Shown: piece after piece, positions 28,782 through 37,259 of the stretch | How positions within the stretch are numbered: position 1 is the stretch's first letter | Layout: every line of letters starts with the position of its first letter | Assembly (NCBI GenBank): GCA_015062335.1 | Contig: SUUU01000002.1 | Coordinates: forward strand, 52,059 to 116,058 | DNA from: Alphaproteobacteria bacterium | GTDB lineage: Bacteria; Pseudomonadota; Alphaproteobacteria; UBA3830 | DNA: 64,000 bases | Direction of reading: 5' to 3' | Notes under the pieces: model-generated | Seen by the model: the letters and a program-made list of their open reading frames with translations, nothing else | Told to the model about the DNA's origin: nothing | The model's database searches: none | Program-made: the position numbers and the translations under genes

Positions 28782-29803
28782 TGTCAAACCGTAAGGTTAT
28801 AGCTATCGACAGCATGGGGGGGGATAACGCCCCTGTGGCGATTCTGAAAGGGTTAGGTCAAATTTCAGAGTCTGGTGTTCATTTCTTAATATATGGAAAT
28901 GAATCTGTGCTAAGTCAGCATAAATTATATCTAAAGCAAGTGTCCTATGAAATCAGACACACCGATGCCGTCGTTTCGTCTGAAATGGATGTAATGTCTT
29001 TGCTGAAGGTCGGAAAAAACTCGAGCATGGGGCAGGCCATACAGGCTGTAAAATCAGGAGAAGCTATGGCTGTTGTTTCAGCTGGAAATACCGGATTGTA
29101 CATGGCACTTGCTAAAATCGTTTTGAAAACTATAAATGGAATAGATCGTCCTGCTATCGCTTCGATCCTGCCGGGCAAATGCGGACGCACAGTTTGCTTA
29201 GATCTCGGAGCGAATGCTGAGTGTTCTGTAAGAAATTTGACGGATTTTGCAATACTTGGAGAGGCATTAGCACGAGTGGTATTTAGCAAAGAGAATGTTT
29301 CTATTGCTTTGCTGAATATAGGATCTGAAAACGCCAAAGGAAATCGACTTGTCAAACAAACTTCAGAGTTTTTAAAGCAAGTCATGCCAAATTACGTGGG
29401 ATTTGTAGAAGGCAATGATATTACGAAAGGAAACGTCGATGTAATCGTTACGGATGGTTTTTCTGGAAATGTGTTTTTAAAAACAATCGAAGGAACGGCA
29501 AAGTATATTGTCTCCGAACTGAAAGACGCTCTAGCTAGTTCATTAATGTCTAGAATCGGTGCGCTATTGTCGCTTCCTGCACTTAATCAACTAAAGAAAA
29601 AAATGGATCCTCGCCTTTACAATGGAGCTATACTCTTAGGGTTAAATGGTGTAGTTGTGAAAAGTCATGGAGGAACGGATGATGTCGGTTTCGCAAATGC
29701 CGTAAGGTTTACCATGAATGTACTTAGCTCCAATATGTTTGCACGAATTAATGATCAATTGGAAAAATGCAAACCTCACTTTGAAATAGAAGAAAAATTA
29801 TGA
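28781..29803 (+). CDS. plsX: Phosphate acyltransferase PlsX
   Basis: PlsX makes acyl-phosphate from acyl-ACP for PlsY in phospholipid synthesis. The 340 residues show VIAIDSMGGDNAP, AVVSAGNTGLYMA, RPAIASILPG, VCLDLGANAEC, NIGSENAKGN, FVEGNDI, VIVTDGFSGNVFLKT and NGVVVKSHGG. It overlaps rpmF at TAATG and fabH at its stop, indicating tight coupling. Confidence 0.97.
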   Translation: MSNRKVIAIDSMGGDNAPVAILKGLGQISESGVHFLIYGNESVLSQHKLYLKQVSYEIRHTDAVVSSEMDVMSLLKVGKNSSMGQAIQAVKSGEAMAVVSAGNTGLYMALAKIVLKTINGIDRPAIASILPGKCGRTVCLDLGANAECSVRNLTDFAILGEALARVVFSKENVSIALLNIGSENAKGNRLVKQTSEFLKQVMPNYVGFVEGNDITKGNVDVIVTDGFSGNVFLKTIEGTAKYIVSELKDALASSLMSRIGALLSLPALNQLKKKMDPRLYNGAILLGLNGVVVKSHGGTDDVGFANAVRFTMNVLSSNMFARINDQLEKCKPHFEIEEKL

Positions 29804-30753
29804 AATCTGTAGTAGTCGGATTTGGCGGAGCCTTGCCTAAGAGATGTGTAACAAATGAAGAATTGTCCTTGCAGTTAGATACATCCGATGAGTGGATTTC
29901 GTCTCGAACAGGCATCAAACAGAGGTTCATCGCACAAGAGGAAGAAAATACGGCAACATTATCAACAAAGGCCGCTTTAGATGCCTTGAAATTTGCTGAA
30001 ATGCACCCTGATGATATCGATTTGATAGTTTTGGGCACAACAACAGGAAATTATACATTTCCCGCAACTGCTTGTTTGGTTCAAAAAGAGTTAGGGATCA
30101 ATACCCCTTGTATTGCTTTTGATGTCAGCGCCGCATGTAGCGGATTTCTTTATGCCTTAGACATCGCCGACTCTTTTATCAAATCCAATAAGGCAAACAA
30201 TGCCTTGGTAATTGGAGCGGACTGTTTTTCTAAAATTTTAAACTGGAATGACAGGGCAAGTTGCGTTCTGTTTGGAGATGGAGCCGGAGCCATTGTCCTC
30301 AAGGGAGAAAAGAACACGGAAAAAGGTGTTCAGTATTGTAAAATTCATTCGGATGGAAAATTCTCGGATTATTTAATCACCACAGGTGGAGTATCCACAA
30401 CCCAACAGGCGGGTTTTGTTACAATGCAGGGTCGCGAGGTATTTAAGTTCGCAGTTGAAAAGTTCAGGGAATCTTTCGAGCAGTTGTTATCCGATAACAG
30501 TTTAACTATTGATGATATAGATTTGGTTGTTCCTCATCAGGCGAATATTCGAATTATCTCAATGTTGGCTGAAGTAATGAAATTACCGAAGGACAAATTA
30601 CTGATAACGATTGATAAACATTCGAATACCTCGGCAGCAACTATTCCCTTAGCTTTAAATGAAGTAAAAAATACTCTTGTAGGAAAAGGAAATGTTGTAT
30701 TGCTCGCAATGGGAGCAGGATTTACTTGGGGCGCTGCACTAATCAAAATTTAG
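29800..30753 (+). CDS. fabH: 3-oxoacyl-ACP synthase III
   Basis: FabH starts fatty-acid synthesis by condensing acetyl-CoA with malonyl-ACP. The 317 residues include SDEWISSRTGIKQR, the active-site FDVSAACSGFLYAL with the nucleophilic Cys, LFGDGAGAIVL, the histidine-containing LVVPHQANIRII and the asparagine-containing HSNTSAATIPLAL. The Cys-His-Asn triad is complete. The start overlaps the plsX stop by four bases; ihfA follows after seven bases. Confidence 0.97.
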   Translation: MKSVVVGFGGALPKRCVTNEELSLQLDTSDEWISSRTGIKQRFIAQEEENTATLSTKAALDALKFAEMHPDDIDLIVLGTTTGNYTFPATACLVQKELGINTPCIAFDVSAACSGFLYALDIADSFIKSNKANNALVIGADCFSKILNWNDRASCVLFGDGAGAIVLKGEKNTEKGVQYCKIHSDGKFSDYLITTGGVSTTQQAGFVTMQGREVFKFAVEKFRESFEQLLSDNSLTIDDIDLVVPHQANIRIISMLAEVMKLPKDKLLITIDKHSNTSAATIPLALNEVKNTLVGKGNVVLLAMGAGFTWGAALIKI

Positions 30754-30760
30754 GTATATC

Positions 30761-31063
30761 ATGAAAGAGAAGGCAAAAACTTTAACCCGGGCTGATCTAG
30801 CCGAAAACATTATGGAAGTATTCGATGTTACAAAATTCGAAGCGTTGGATTTCATTGATGACGTGTTGGAAGAGATCGGCGCTGCCCTTGCAGAAGGAGA
30901 ATCCGTAAAAATATCAAGATTCGGATCCTTTATGGTAAGAGACAAAAAAGAAAGAATAGGAAGAAACCCTCGAACATTAGAGAAAGCCATTATTAGTCCT
31001 CGTCGATCGATTTCTTTCAAACCTTCAACTATTTTTAAAAACGCAATATCGGGAGATGAGTAA
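30761..31063 (+). CDS. ihfA: Integration host factor alpha subunit
   Basis: This 100-residue HU/IHF-fold protein bends DNA at specific sites in replication, recombination and transcription. It begins KTLTRADLAENIMEVF and has the DNA-binding arm and core GESVKISRFGSFMVRDKKERIGRNPRT followed by RRSISFKPSTIFKNAI. The sequence favours IHF-alpha over HU, and fabH-ihfA adjacency is known in alphaproteobacteria. The fabI start follows its stop directly. Confidence 0.92.
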   Translation: MKEKAKTLTRADLAENIMEVFDVTKFEALDFIDDVLEEIGAALAEGESVKISRFGSFMVRDKKERIGRNPRTLEKAIISPRRSISFKPSTIFKNAISGDE

Positions 31064-31864
31064 ATGAAACTGATGGATGGAAAAACGGGCATAGTCATGG
31101 GCGTTGCCAATGAAAGATCTTTAGCATGGGGCATAGCTAAAGAATTAGCCGCTCAGGGAGCAAAAATGGTGTTCAGCTATCAATCTGAGGCTCTTTACAA
31201 GAGAGTTAAACCTTTAGCTGATTCTTTAGGAAACGTTGATTTAATGGAATGTGATGTTACAAATGACGAAAGTTTAGATTTATTGTTTGAAAAAACAAAT
31301 GAAAAGTTAGGAAAGATTGATTTTATTGTTCATGCAATTGCTTTCTCAGATAAAAATGAGTTGATGGGAAAGTACGTAAACACATCACGTGAAAATTTTT
31401 TAAAAACAATGGATATCTCTTGTTATTCCCTAACAGCAGTGTGCCAGCGCGCAAATAGGTACTTAACAGATGGTGCATCAATTTTGACTTTAACGTATTT
31501 GGGAGCGGAAAAGGTGATGCCGAACTATAATGTAATGGGAGTTGCCAAGGCCGCTCTTGAAGCGAGCATCCGTTATCTTGCTGTTGACTTTGGAGACAGA
31601 GGCATTAGAGTTAACGCTTTGTCCGCAGGTCCAGTAAAAACTTTAGCTGCTAGCGGTATCGATGATTTTCGCTATATTTTGAAATGGAATCAATATAATT
31701 CTCCATTGAAAAGAAATACTACGCTTGAAGATGTTGGAGGAACAGGAGTGTTTTTATTGAGTCATTTATCAAGCGGGGTAACAGGAGAGATCATACATAC
31801 AGACAGCGGGTATCACGTTGTCGGAATGAAAGCTGTTGATGCTCCGGACATAACCGCAGTATAA
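31064..31864 (+). CDS. fabI: Enoyl-ACP reductase (NADH)
   Basis: FabI reduces the enoyl-ACP double bond in each fatty-acid elongation round. The 266 residues have GKTGIVMGVANERSLAWGIAKELAAQGA at the cofactor site, SVHAIAFS-like IDFIVHAIAFSDK, and an active-site region YLGAEKVMPNYNVMGVAKAALEASIRYLA with the Tyr-(x)6-Lys pattern of enoyl reductases. It is the last gene of the rpmF operon. ihfA lies directly upstream without a gap. Confidence 0.96.
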   Translation: MKLMDGKTGIVMGVANERSLAWGIAKELAAQGAKMVFSYQSEALYKRVKPLADSLGNVDLMECDVTNDESLDLLFEKTNEKLGKIDFIVHAIAFSDKNELMGKYVNTSRENFLKTMDISCYSLTAVCQRANRYLTDGASILTLTYLGAEKVMPNYNVMGVAKAALEASIRYLAVDFGDRGIRVNALSAGPVKTLAASGIDDFRYILKWNQYNSPLKRNTTLEDVGGTGVFLLSHLSSGVTGEIIHTDSGYHVVGMKAVDAPDITAV

Positions 31865-31868
31865 AAAC

Positions 31869-31892
31869 AAAGAGGACACTAATCTTCTTTTT
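31869..31892 (+). terminator. Weak candidate terminator after fabI
   Basis: AAAGAGGA (31869-31876) can pair with TCTTCTTT (31883-31890), one G-T pair included, with T residues following. It is AT-rich and not strong. The gap 31865-32083 otherwise shows nothing I can name. Confidence 0.3.
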
Positions 31893-32083
31893 AGGTTATG
31901 CCTTTTGCGTTATGGTCAGGAAATACCCTATAAAAAGATGTAATGATTTTAACACCTTGACAATGTCACAAAGAGGAAACAACTATTCTCCTGCGGTAAT
32001 TTGTTCGCAACTTATGGTTATTTTTTCCTATGAATTAGAGAAACTTGCATAAGTGCTAGCAAAACGGATCCTTCCAACTTTCT

Positions 32084-33427
32084 TTAACGTTGCTGAGTGG
32101 CTACTGTCAATGAAAAATTTGCAACATTGTCTCTGGGCGGCTTAGTCACTTCAAAATTTTTAGCTGATGTTAGTACATCTATTAAAAAACTTGCATTCAC
32201 TTTCAAAAATTCCGCATCAGCATTAAATGCTTTTAATCTTTCCTGAATAGATTCAGCAAATTTCAGTAACTCGTCCACCTTGTTAATCCATTCGTACTCT
32301 ACGATTAAAATCTGCTCCATTTTATTAAGATCATTTGCTATACCGTACAAAGTTTCGGGATTACCTCCCAGATAAGATAATCCTGTTTTCTGCGCAGCAA
32401 AAGTAACAGACTTATTACTTTCTTTTTCTTTTGCAAAATCGATGTTTTTGGAACGGTAATCAAATCCCGTTAGCATTCTATTAATGACAGCCAACAACAG
32501 GGTCAAAAACCTAATATTTCTTTTATAGGCATCCGCTTGAACTTCTATCTGTTTTTCAGACTTATTTAATCGATCAATCAATTCACGTTTTTCTGCTTCT
32601 AATTTATCGTTATCGCTTCTTAAATTTTGTAAATTTTCTATTAAAGATGGGTTCAATAGTTGAGACAAAATCACATCCTCCCAAGATGATGCATTTTTTA
32701 TCTTATTCAATTCAGCTTGGATTTTTTGAACATCCTGAATCAACGACGAATTGACAAGATTTGAGTTTTCTAAATCTTGGATGGATGCTATATTCTTAAA
32801 TTGTTGAAGTTGTTTCTCATTCTCCTGAATCGCATCAAACTTTTCTTGAATTGCAGGATAATCTTTCCAAACTTCTCTAATTTCTGATAATGACGAAGCA
32901 CTTTCAACCAGCTTATCCCTATCCTGTAATCTATGTATCTCTGACACAATTTTTTCATTTAACAAAGATATGGTTTTACCTTTATTTTCTCCGTTTGCAA
33001 CTAATGAAACAGGAACCGGTGTAGACAAAACTTTCAGTAACGATAAAATATCTGTAGCCTTACGTATTTGAGATGCCCATTCCACAACGTCAGATAATTC
33101 TTGCTTTGCATTCTGATGAATGCCGATTAATAGCAGGAGCCGTCGAAGATTGTCCGCTTGGTCTAAATTAATTTTCAGAGTTTGCAAATATTTAATATTT
33201 TTTGATAATTCTTGAATATCTTTCAGACTCCCGGATACATTTTTGTTAGGAAGACTTTCTTTGAATACCGATAAAGCCAAATTTAATAAATGACGCACTG
33301 AATCTTGCACTGATTCATCTTCTACTATGCTTTGAATCGAAGAATACTGCGGAATATTTTGCTTGATATCAGTACAAATTCCATTTAAAGCAACAATTAA
33401 AGAAAAACAAATACAACTCTTCTTCAT
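32084..33427 (-). CDS. Exported coiled-coil protein of unknown function
   Basis: I do not recognise a family. The 447-residue product starts at the ATG at 33425-33427 behind AGGAGTG. A signal peptide MKKSCICFSLIVALNGICT is evident. The rest is almost wholly helical and charged, with long heptad-like runs (for example LEAEKRELIDRLNKSEKQIE near the middle, and QDVQKIQAELNKIKN). The final about 30 residues (TKPPRDNVANFSLTVATQQR) are less helical. It is the last gene of the leftward vgrG operon, with 56 bases between the HIT stop and this start, so it may be an effector-like or envelope protein travelling with that module; this is inference from position only. Confidence 0.7.
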   Translation of the reverse strand: MKKSCICFSLIVALNGICTDIKQNIPQYSSIQSIVEDESVQDSVRHLLNLALSVFKESLPNKNVSGSLKDIQELSKNIKYLQTLKINLDQADNLRRLLLLIGIHQNAKQELSDVVEWASQIRKATDILSLLKVLSTPVPVSLVANGENKGKTISLLNEKIVSEIHRLQDRDKLVESASSLSEIREVWKDYPAIQEKFDAIQENEKQLQQFKNIASIQDLENSNLVNSSLIQDVQKIQAELNKIKNASSWEDVILSQLLNPSLIENLQNLRSDNDKLEAEKRELIDRLNKSEKQIEVQADAYKRNIRFLTLLLAVINRMLTGFDYRSKNIDFAKEKESNKSVTFAAQKTGLSYLGGNPETLYGIANDLNKMEQILIVEYEWINKVDELLKFAESIQERLKAFNADAEFLKVNASFLIDVLTSAKNFEVTKPPRDNVANFSLTVATQQR

Positions 33428-33483
33428 AATCACTCCTACCATGCATACATTCCATAGGATACGAGTCATAAATTGAAAAAAAG

Positions 33484-33960
33484 TTAATGCTCAAACTTTT
33501 TAGATGCGATTTCTCGAATTTTGGTTGCCAACAACTCTAAATCAGGATTTTCACCGTGATATTCATGAGAAGAAACATATCCTTCATACTCTGTAAAATA
33601 TTTGTCGTAATCCGTGTGAATTGGTTTCCATTCTCCAGCCGTTTTATGCAAAGGAAATAATTTGGCATGCACATGATTTATACCAAAACCTTCGTAAATC
33701 ATAGCAGTACGTCCGACATCATCAAACACCTCATCTAACAAACGTCCGACAATACCAGCTTTAATCGTTAATTTTGCAAGTTCATCATCAGGCATCTGAA
33801 ACGCATAACTGGAAAAGTGTTTTTTAGGAATTACAACAGATGCCCCCAAGGTATTAGGGTAAATAGAAAGAAATGCCTGATGTTCTTCATCTTCCCAAAT
33901 CGTATACGAAGGACTCTCTCCTCTCACGATTTTACAAAATATACAATCCTTTTCACTCAT
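33484..33960 (-). CDS. HIT-family nucleotide hydrolase, changed triad
   Basis: The 158-residue protein starts at the ATG at 33958-33960 with GGAAA upstream. It has the HIT N-terminus CIFCKIVRGESPSYTIWEDEE and FLSIYPNTLGASVVIPKKH. The signature that is usually HxHxHxx reads NHVHAKLFPLH: the first two histidines, including the nucleophile, are present, the third is Lys, and another His follows. Enzymes of this kind cleave dinucleoside polyphosphates or nucleotide conjugates. It sits 10 bases after the DUF4280 gene in the vgrG operon, an unusual place for a HIT protein. Confidence 0.88.
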   Translation of the reverse strand: MSEKDCIFCKIVRGESPSYTIWEDEEHQAFLSIYPNTLGASVVIPKKHFSSYAFQMPDDELAKLTIKAGIVGRLLDEVFDDVGRTAMIYEGFGINHVHAKLFPLHKTAGEWKPIHTDYDKYFTEYEGYVSSHEYHGENPDLELLATKIREIASKKFEH

Positions 33961-33970
33961 CAAAATTTCC

Positions 33971-34354
33971 TTATATTGACACGTTAAACTGTACTGGCAT
34001 AATTATTTTTATACAACCACCAAATGCGCACATTAAAGAAGATCCATTTGTCAGCATCGGCCCCATTGGCCCCAACACTGTTGGTTTAGTCGGTATCCAT
34101 GGGCCTACTGGAGTAGGAATACAGGTGCCAGGAGTTAAAACTCCAAGCGCTGCGGCAGTTTGAGCAGCTGTTACAGGATTTAACAAACTTGTACACAATC
34201 CAAAGGGTGCAATATTCATGAATGGTACACAGTTAGAACAATGTCCCATTGGCCCCATTGTATGTAAAATCGTAGATGGTAAGACAGTTAACGTACTCGG
34301 CGCTAAACCAAAAGGACATTTTGTCATTGCTCCTACGCACACCCCTAACCCCAT
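33971..34354 (-). CDS. PAAR-like DUF4280 protein
   Basis: This 127-residue Gly/Pro/Cys-rich protein matches the DUF4280 (PAAR-like) family by layout: AMTKCPFGLAPSTLTVLP near the start, MNIAPFGLCTSLLNPVTAAQTAAALGVLTPG with the conserved NP and Ala-rich run, PTPVGPWIP, then LMCAFGGCIKIIMPV. Such proteins are thought to cap the VgrG spike tip like PAAR proteins and carry effectors. There is no toxin extension. It abuts the MORN gene (stop and start adjacent) downstream of vgrG, which fits a spike-tip role. Confidence 0.85.
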   Translation of the reverse strand: MGLGVCVGAMTKCPFGLAPSTLTVLPSTILHTMGPMGHCSNCVPFMNIAPFGLCTSLLNPVTAAQTAAALGVLTPGTCIPTPVGPWIPTKPTVLGPMGPMLTNGSSLMCAFGGCIKIIMPVQFNVSI

Positions 34355-34885
34355 TTACACCTCCGTATGTGATAATAAATTTCCGGATTCACTGAACAAA
34401 TCTATAAATCCTATAGGCTTACCATTCAAAAATTGAGAAATTTCTTGTACGGCTCCAGATGGATAATAACGAATAACTTCACCATCTAATTTATTGTTTT
34501 TATAAAATGATTTTTCTTGTAGAACTCCATCAGGGTAAAATGCATAACATTCTCCATTTTGAACTCCGTCAACATACGTAGCGTCGCGAATAATTCTTCC
34601 AAGATTATCAAAAGATGTAAAATGTCCGTGAATTTGACCTTGTTTAAAAGTCATTTCACTATTTTTGATACCATTGTTAAATAACGTAGCCTTTCCCTCT
34701 ATAACTCCATTAACGAAGTTTGCAAACATTAACGGCATATTTTCTTGATAAAATTCTGCCGGTCCATTTAGTATACCATCAACGTAAGTAAGCTTTTGCG
34801 CAATACTTCCAGATTCATCATAAAGAATTACTTCTCCGTCAACTTTTCCATTTTTGGAAACAACATCGGATTGTAACCGTTGCAT
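34355..34885 (-). CDS. MORN-repeat protein (YwqK-like)
   Basis: The protein has 176 residues from the ATG at 34883-34885, seven bases after the vgrG stop; an in-frame TTG at 34900 would add five residues and overlap vgrG. At least six MORN_2-type units of about 23 residues repeat the pattern YxDGxxNGxxxFYxxxG (for example YVDGILNGPAEFYQ, FKQGQIHGHFTSFD, YVDGVQNGECYAFYPDG, YKNNKLDGEVIRYYPSG). Related YwqK-type proteins are often annotated as antitoxins. Lying between vgrG and the PAAR-like gene, it may be a chaperone, adaptor or immunity protein for the spike. No signal peptide is seen. Confidence 0.85.
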   Translation of the reverse strand: MQRLQSDVVSKNGKVDGEVILYDESGSIAQKLTYVDGILNGPAEFYQENMPLMFANFVNGVIEGKATLFNNGIKNSEMTFKQGQIHGHFTSFDNLGRIIRDATYVDGVQNGECYAFYPDGVLQEKSFYKNNKLDGEVIRYYPSGAVQEISQFLNGKPIGFIDLFSESGNLLSHTEV

Positions 34886-34892
34886 ATCGTTA

Positions 34893-37085
34893 TTACCCAA
34901 GTTGTAATACCTTTCCAGCTGTTGTTAACGGCGCTGAAATTTGCGCCGTCCCCTTTCCTGATACTTTGACAACTGCCCCGGATAATTCTGCACTCACCGT
35001 ACCTTTTACTGCGGCAGATACATTAGCAGATATCTCTGATTTAATGTTAGCCTTTGCAGAAAAATTTGTGTTGGCAGACACCTTCATTTCAGTCCCCGCT
35101 TTATTCGTAAAGTTAGTTCCTGATTGTTGAGACATTGCTGTACCGGCTTTCAACGACATTGCTGTACCTGACTGAATCTGTACAGCCTTCGTTGCCTTAA
35201 TTTTAACATTACTTCCTTCAATTGATATGTCTTTACTTGCTTTCAATTTTGCATTGCCCGATAAATTGACGGTATAATGTCCTTTGATATCGATATCGAT
35301 ATTTCCCTTTTTTACTTTGATTGTAATATTGCCTTTTTCAAGCGTCTCTGAAAGATTTCCCTTTTTCAAAATGATATTCAGATCTCCTTCATCATCTTGA
35401 AACACAAAATTACCGTCTTTTATATGCTCTGTTTTATCTCCTTTCGTCAACTCAAGCGTATAATCACCCTTCCCGTCGCCTTTAGCCAACAATTTTGTTG
35501 ATTTCGACCCTTCTTGAATCTCGAGCAAATCATCGGCTTTATTGATTGTGGTTTTTCGCTGATTAACAATTTCTGTTGTCATATCTTTAGCGGCATGAGT
35601 GTAAATCTCTTGCTTATCCGGTTTGTCAGTCAAACGAAATTCATTAAATTCTTTGTCTTTGGTAAAAGTTACAGATTTTATAGTAGATATTTCAGAATCC
35701 GAATAAGGAGATTTATTTTGGTCATTGTAAACCGTCCCCGTAATTATCGGCTGATCAGGATTTCCATTAATAAAAGAGACTATGACTTCCTGGCCTATCC
35801 TGGGAATATATAAAGACCCCCATTCACTTCCTGCAACAGATTGTGCCACTCGAATCCAACAAGAACATTTATCAGGCTCTGTTTCTTTATTGTATTGATC
35901 CCAATAAAATTGTACTTTGATCGCGGCATATTCATTTCTGTACATTTCCTTTCCGCTAGGACAAACAACAAGAGCGGTTTGAGTTGAAATAGTCGGCTTA
36001 GATGTCTTGCGTAATGGACGAAATTCAATATCATTTCTAAATGCTTTGAACTCATTGTAGAAAATTACTTGATCACTACTTTGAAGCTTAAAAAAGATTT
36101 CGCAAGAATATATGATGTGCGTTCCATTAAATCTGGATGCCGGATGCTTAAAATCAAATGAAACTCCGGCATAAAATGAAGCAACTGTTGATGAACCGCA
36201 AAGTAGGGATCTGTTAAACTCCAACGCTTGAACTCGTATTTTCGAAATATTATCACCATCTGCTGAAGTTGAAAATCCGCCTGGATATTCGTAAATCCGC
36301 TTCCCTTTCCATTTTGTTTTTAATTTACTCATCAATTTTGTCTTGGATTTTTGGTAATTATAATCAGCCATTGCATATTCACCGGAATTCACCCGAGCTT
36401 CTAGCTTAGCCATATAAATTCTATTTAACGGAATATGCGAATTGCTACCTGATAAATATTCTACTTCCGATTGATCTTGAATTTTTTTATGAACATTAGA
36501 GCTATCTGCCAGGATCATTGTATGCTTATTTTCTTCATGCACAAAATAGTAAAAAATTCCAGCATCTTCCATCAATCTTGATATAAAGTCGAAAGAACTT
36601 TCGTTATATTGTACACAATATTCTAATTTAACTTTTCCACACTTCGATGTTTTATCTGAAAAATCAGTAATTCCTTCATCTTTCAATACCTTCTTTATGA
36701 TATCTATCGCTGTTTGATTTTGAAAAATCTTACAATCCCTATCTAAAGTCAACAACCACAGATCAGGCTTAATAACGACAGAATATCGCGATAGTTGATC
36801 ATTGCCTTCGACGGCAAAAGCGTTTTCAGAAAAATTTGAGATCATTCCATGGATAAATCTGTCTTTCCCATTTGCATTAATCCGCAGGCTTACAGATGCA
36901 CCCAAAATATCATCAGCCTTCTTTGATATTTCTTTCGCTTGAAAAGCCACCCTATATTCGAATAGCGTCGATAATTGCTCTTTTCCAGAAATTTCTGTAA
37001 TAACCGCACCCTCTCCTCCAAAAATGGAAGATGACTTCCATTGCACAAATAAATCTTCTTGTGATTGGAGCAAATTGTATACCAA
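34893..37085 (-). CDS. vgrG: VgrG-family spike protein
   Basis: This 730-residue type VI secretion spike has the gp27-like N-terminal part (ISGKEQLSTLFEYRVAFQAK, FIHGMISNFSE, YSVVIKPDLWLLTLDRDCKIFQNQTAIDIIKKVL, QYNESSFDFISRLMEDAGIFYYF). A gp5-like OB part follows (YRNEYAAIKVQFYWDQYNKETEPDKCSCWIRVAQSVAGSEWGSLYIPRIGQEV split over this region, then GNPDQPIITGTVYND). The tail is a long repetitive beta-helix (ISIEGSNVKIKATKAVQIQSG and similar) without a toxin domain. The first in-frame start is a TTG at 37083-37085; no ATG lies in the N-terminal part, so the start is uncertain (a GTG at 37046 is possible). It heads an operon with MORN, DUF4280, HIT and coiled-coil genes. Confidence 0.92.
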   Translation of the reverse strand: MVYNLLQSQEDLFVQWKSSSIFGGEGAVITEISGKEQLSTLFEYRVAFQAKEISKKADDILGASVSLRINANGKDRFIHGMISNFSENAFAVEGNDQLSRYSVVIKPDLWLLTLDRDCKIFQNQTAIDIIKKVLKDEGITDFSDKTSKCGKVKLEYCVQYNESSFDFISRLMEDAGIFYYFVHEENKHTMILADSSNVHKKIQDQSEVEYLSGSNSHIPLNRIYMAKLEARVNSGEYAMADYNYQKSKTKLMSKLKTKWKGKRIYEYPGGFSTSADGDNISKIRVQALEFNRSLLCGSSTVASFYAGVSFDFKHPASRFNGTHIIYSCEIFFKLQSSDQVIFYNEFKAFRNDIEFRPLRKTSKPTISTQTALVVCPSGKEMYRNEYAAIKVQFYWDQYNKETEPDKCSCWIRVAQSVAGSEWGSLYIPRIGQEVIVSFINGNPDQPIITGTVYNDQNKSPYSDSEISTIKSVTFTKDKEFNEFRLTDKPDKQEIYTHAAKDMTTEIVNQRKTTINKADDLLEIQEGSKSTKLLAKGDGKGDYTLELTKGDKTEHIKDGNFVFQDDEGDLNIILKKGNLSETLEKGNITIKVKKGNIDIDIKGHYTVNLSGNAKLKASKDISIEGSNVKIKATKAVQIQSGTAMSLKAGTAMSQQSGTNFTNKAGTEMKVSANTNFSAKANIKSEISANVSAAVKGTVSAELSGAVVKVSGKGTAQISAPLTTAGKVLQLG

Positions 37086-37259
37086 AGCTTTCGATTTCCT
37101 CTTCTTTCATTATTGTATCGATGTATTTACAGTACATCGCGACAAGGCTATCACAATTATAGCGCATTTAAATTAAATTTAAATCAATAGCAAAAATTAA
37201 TTTTTTTTTAAATATTAAAGCGTATATTCAAGCTAATTTGTTAATTAAAAGGAGAAGAA

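Noticed and set aside
36952-37167. An ATG-started frame running into the vgrG 5' end, suggesting a frameshifted vgrG N-terminus
   Set aside because: The vgrG frame itself reads as normal VgrG sequence from about residue 15 on, and the other frame shows no VgrG-like sequence, so a TTG or GTG start is simpler.
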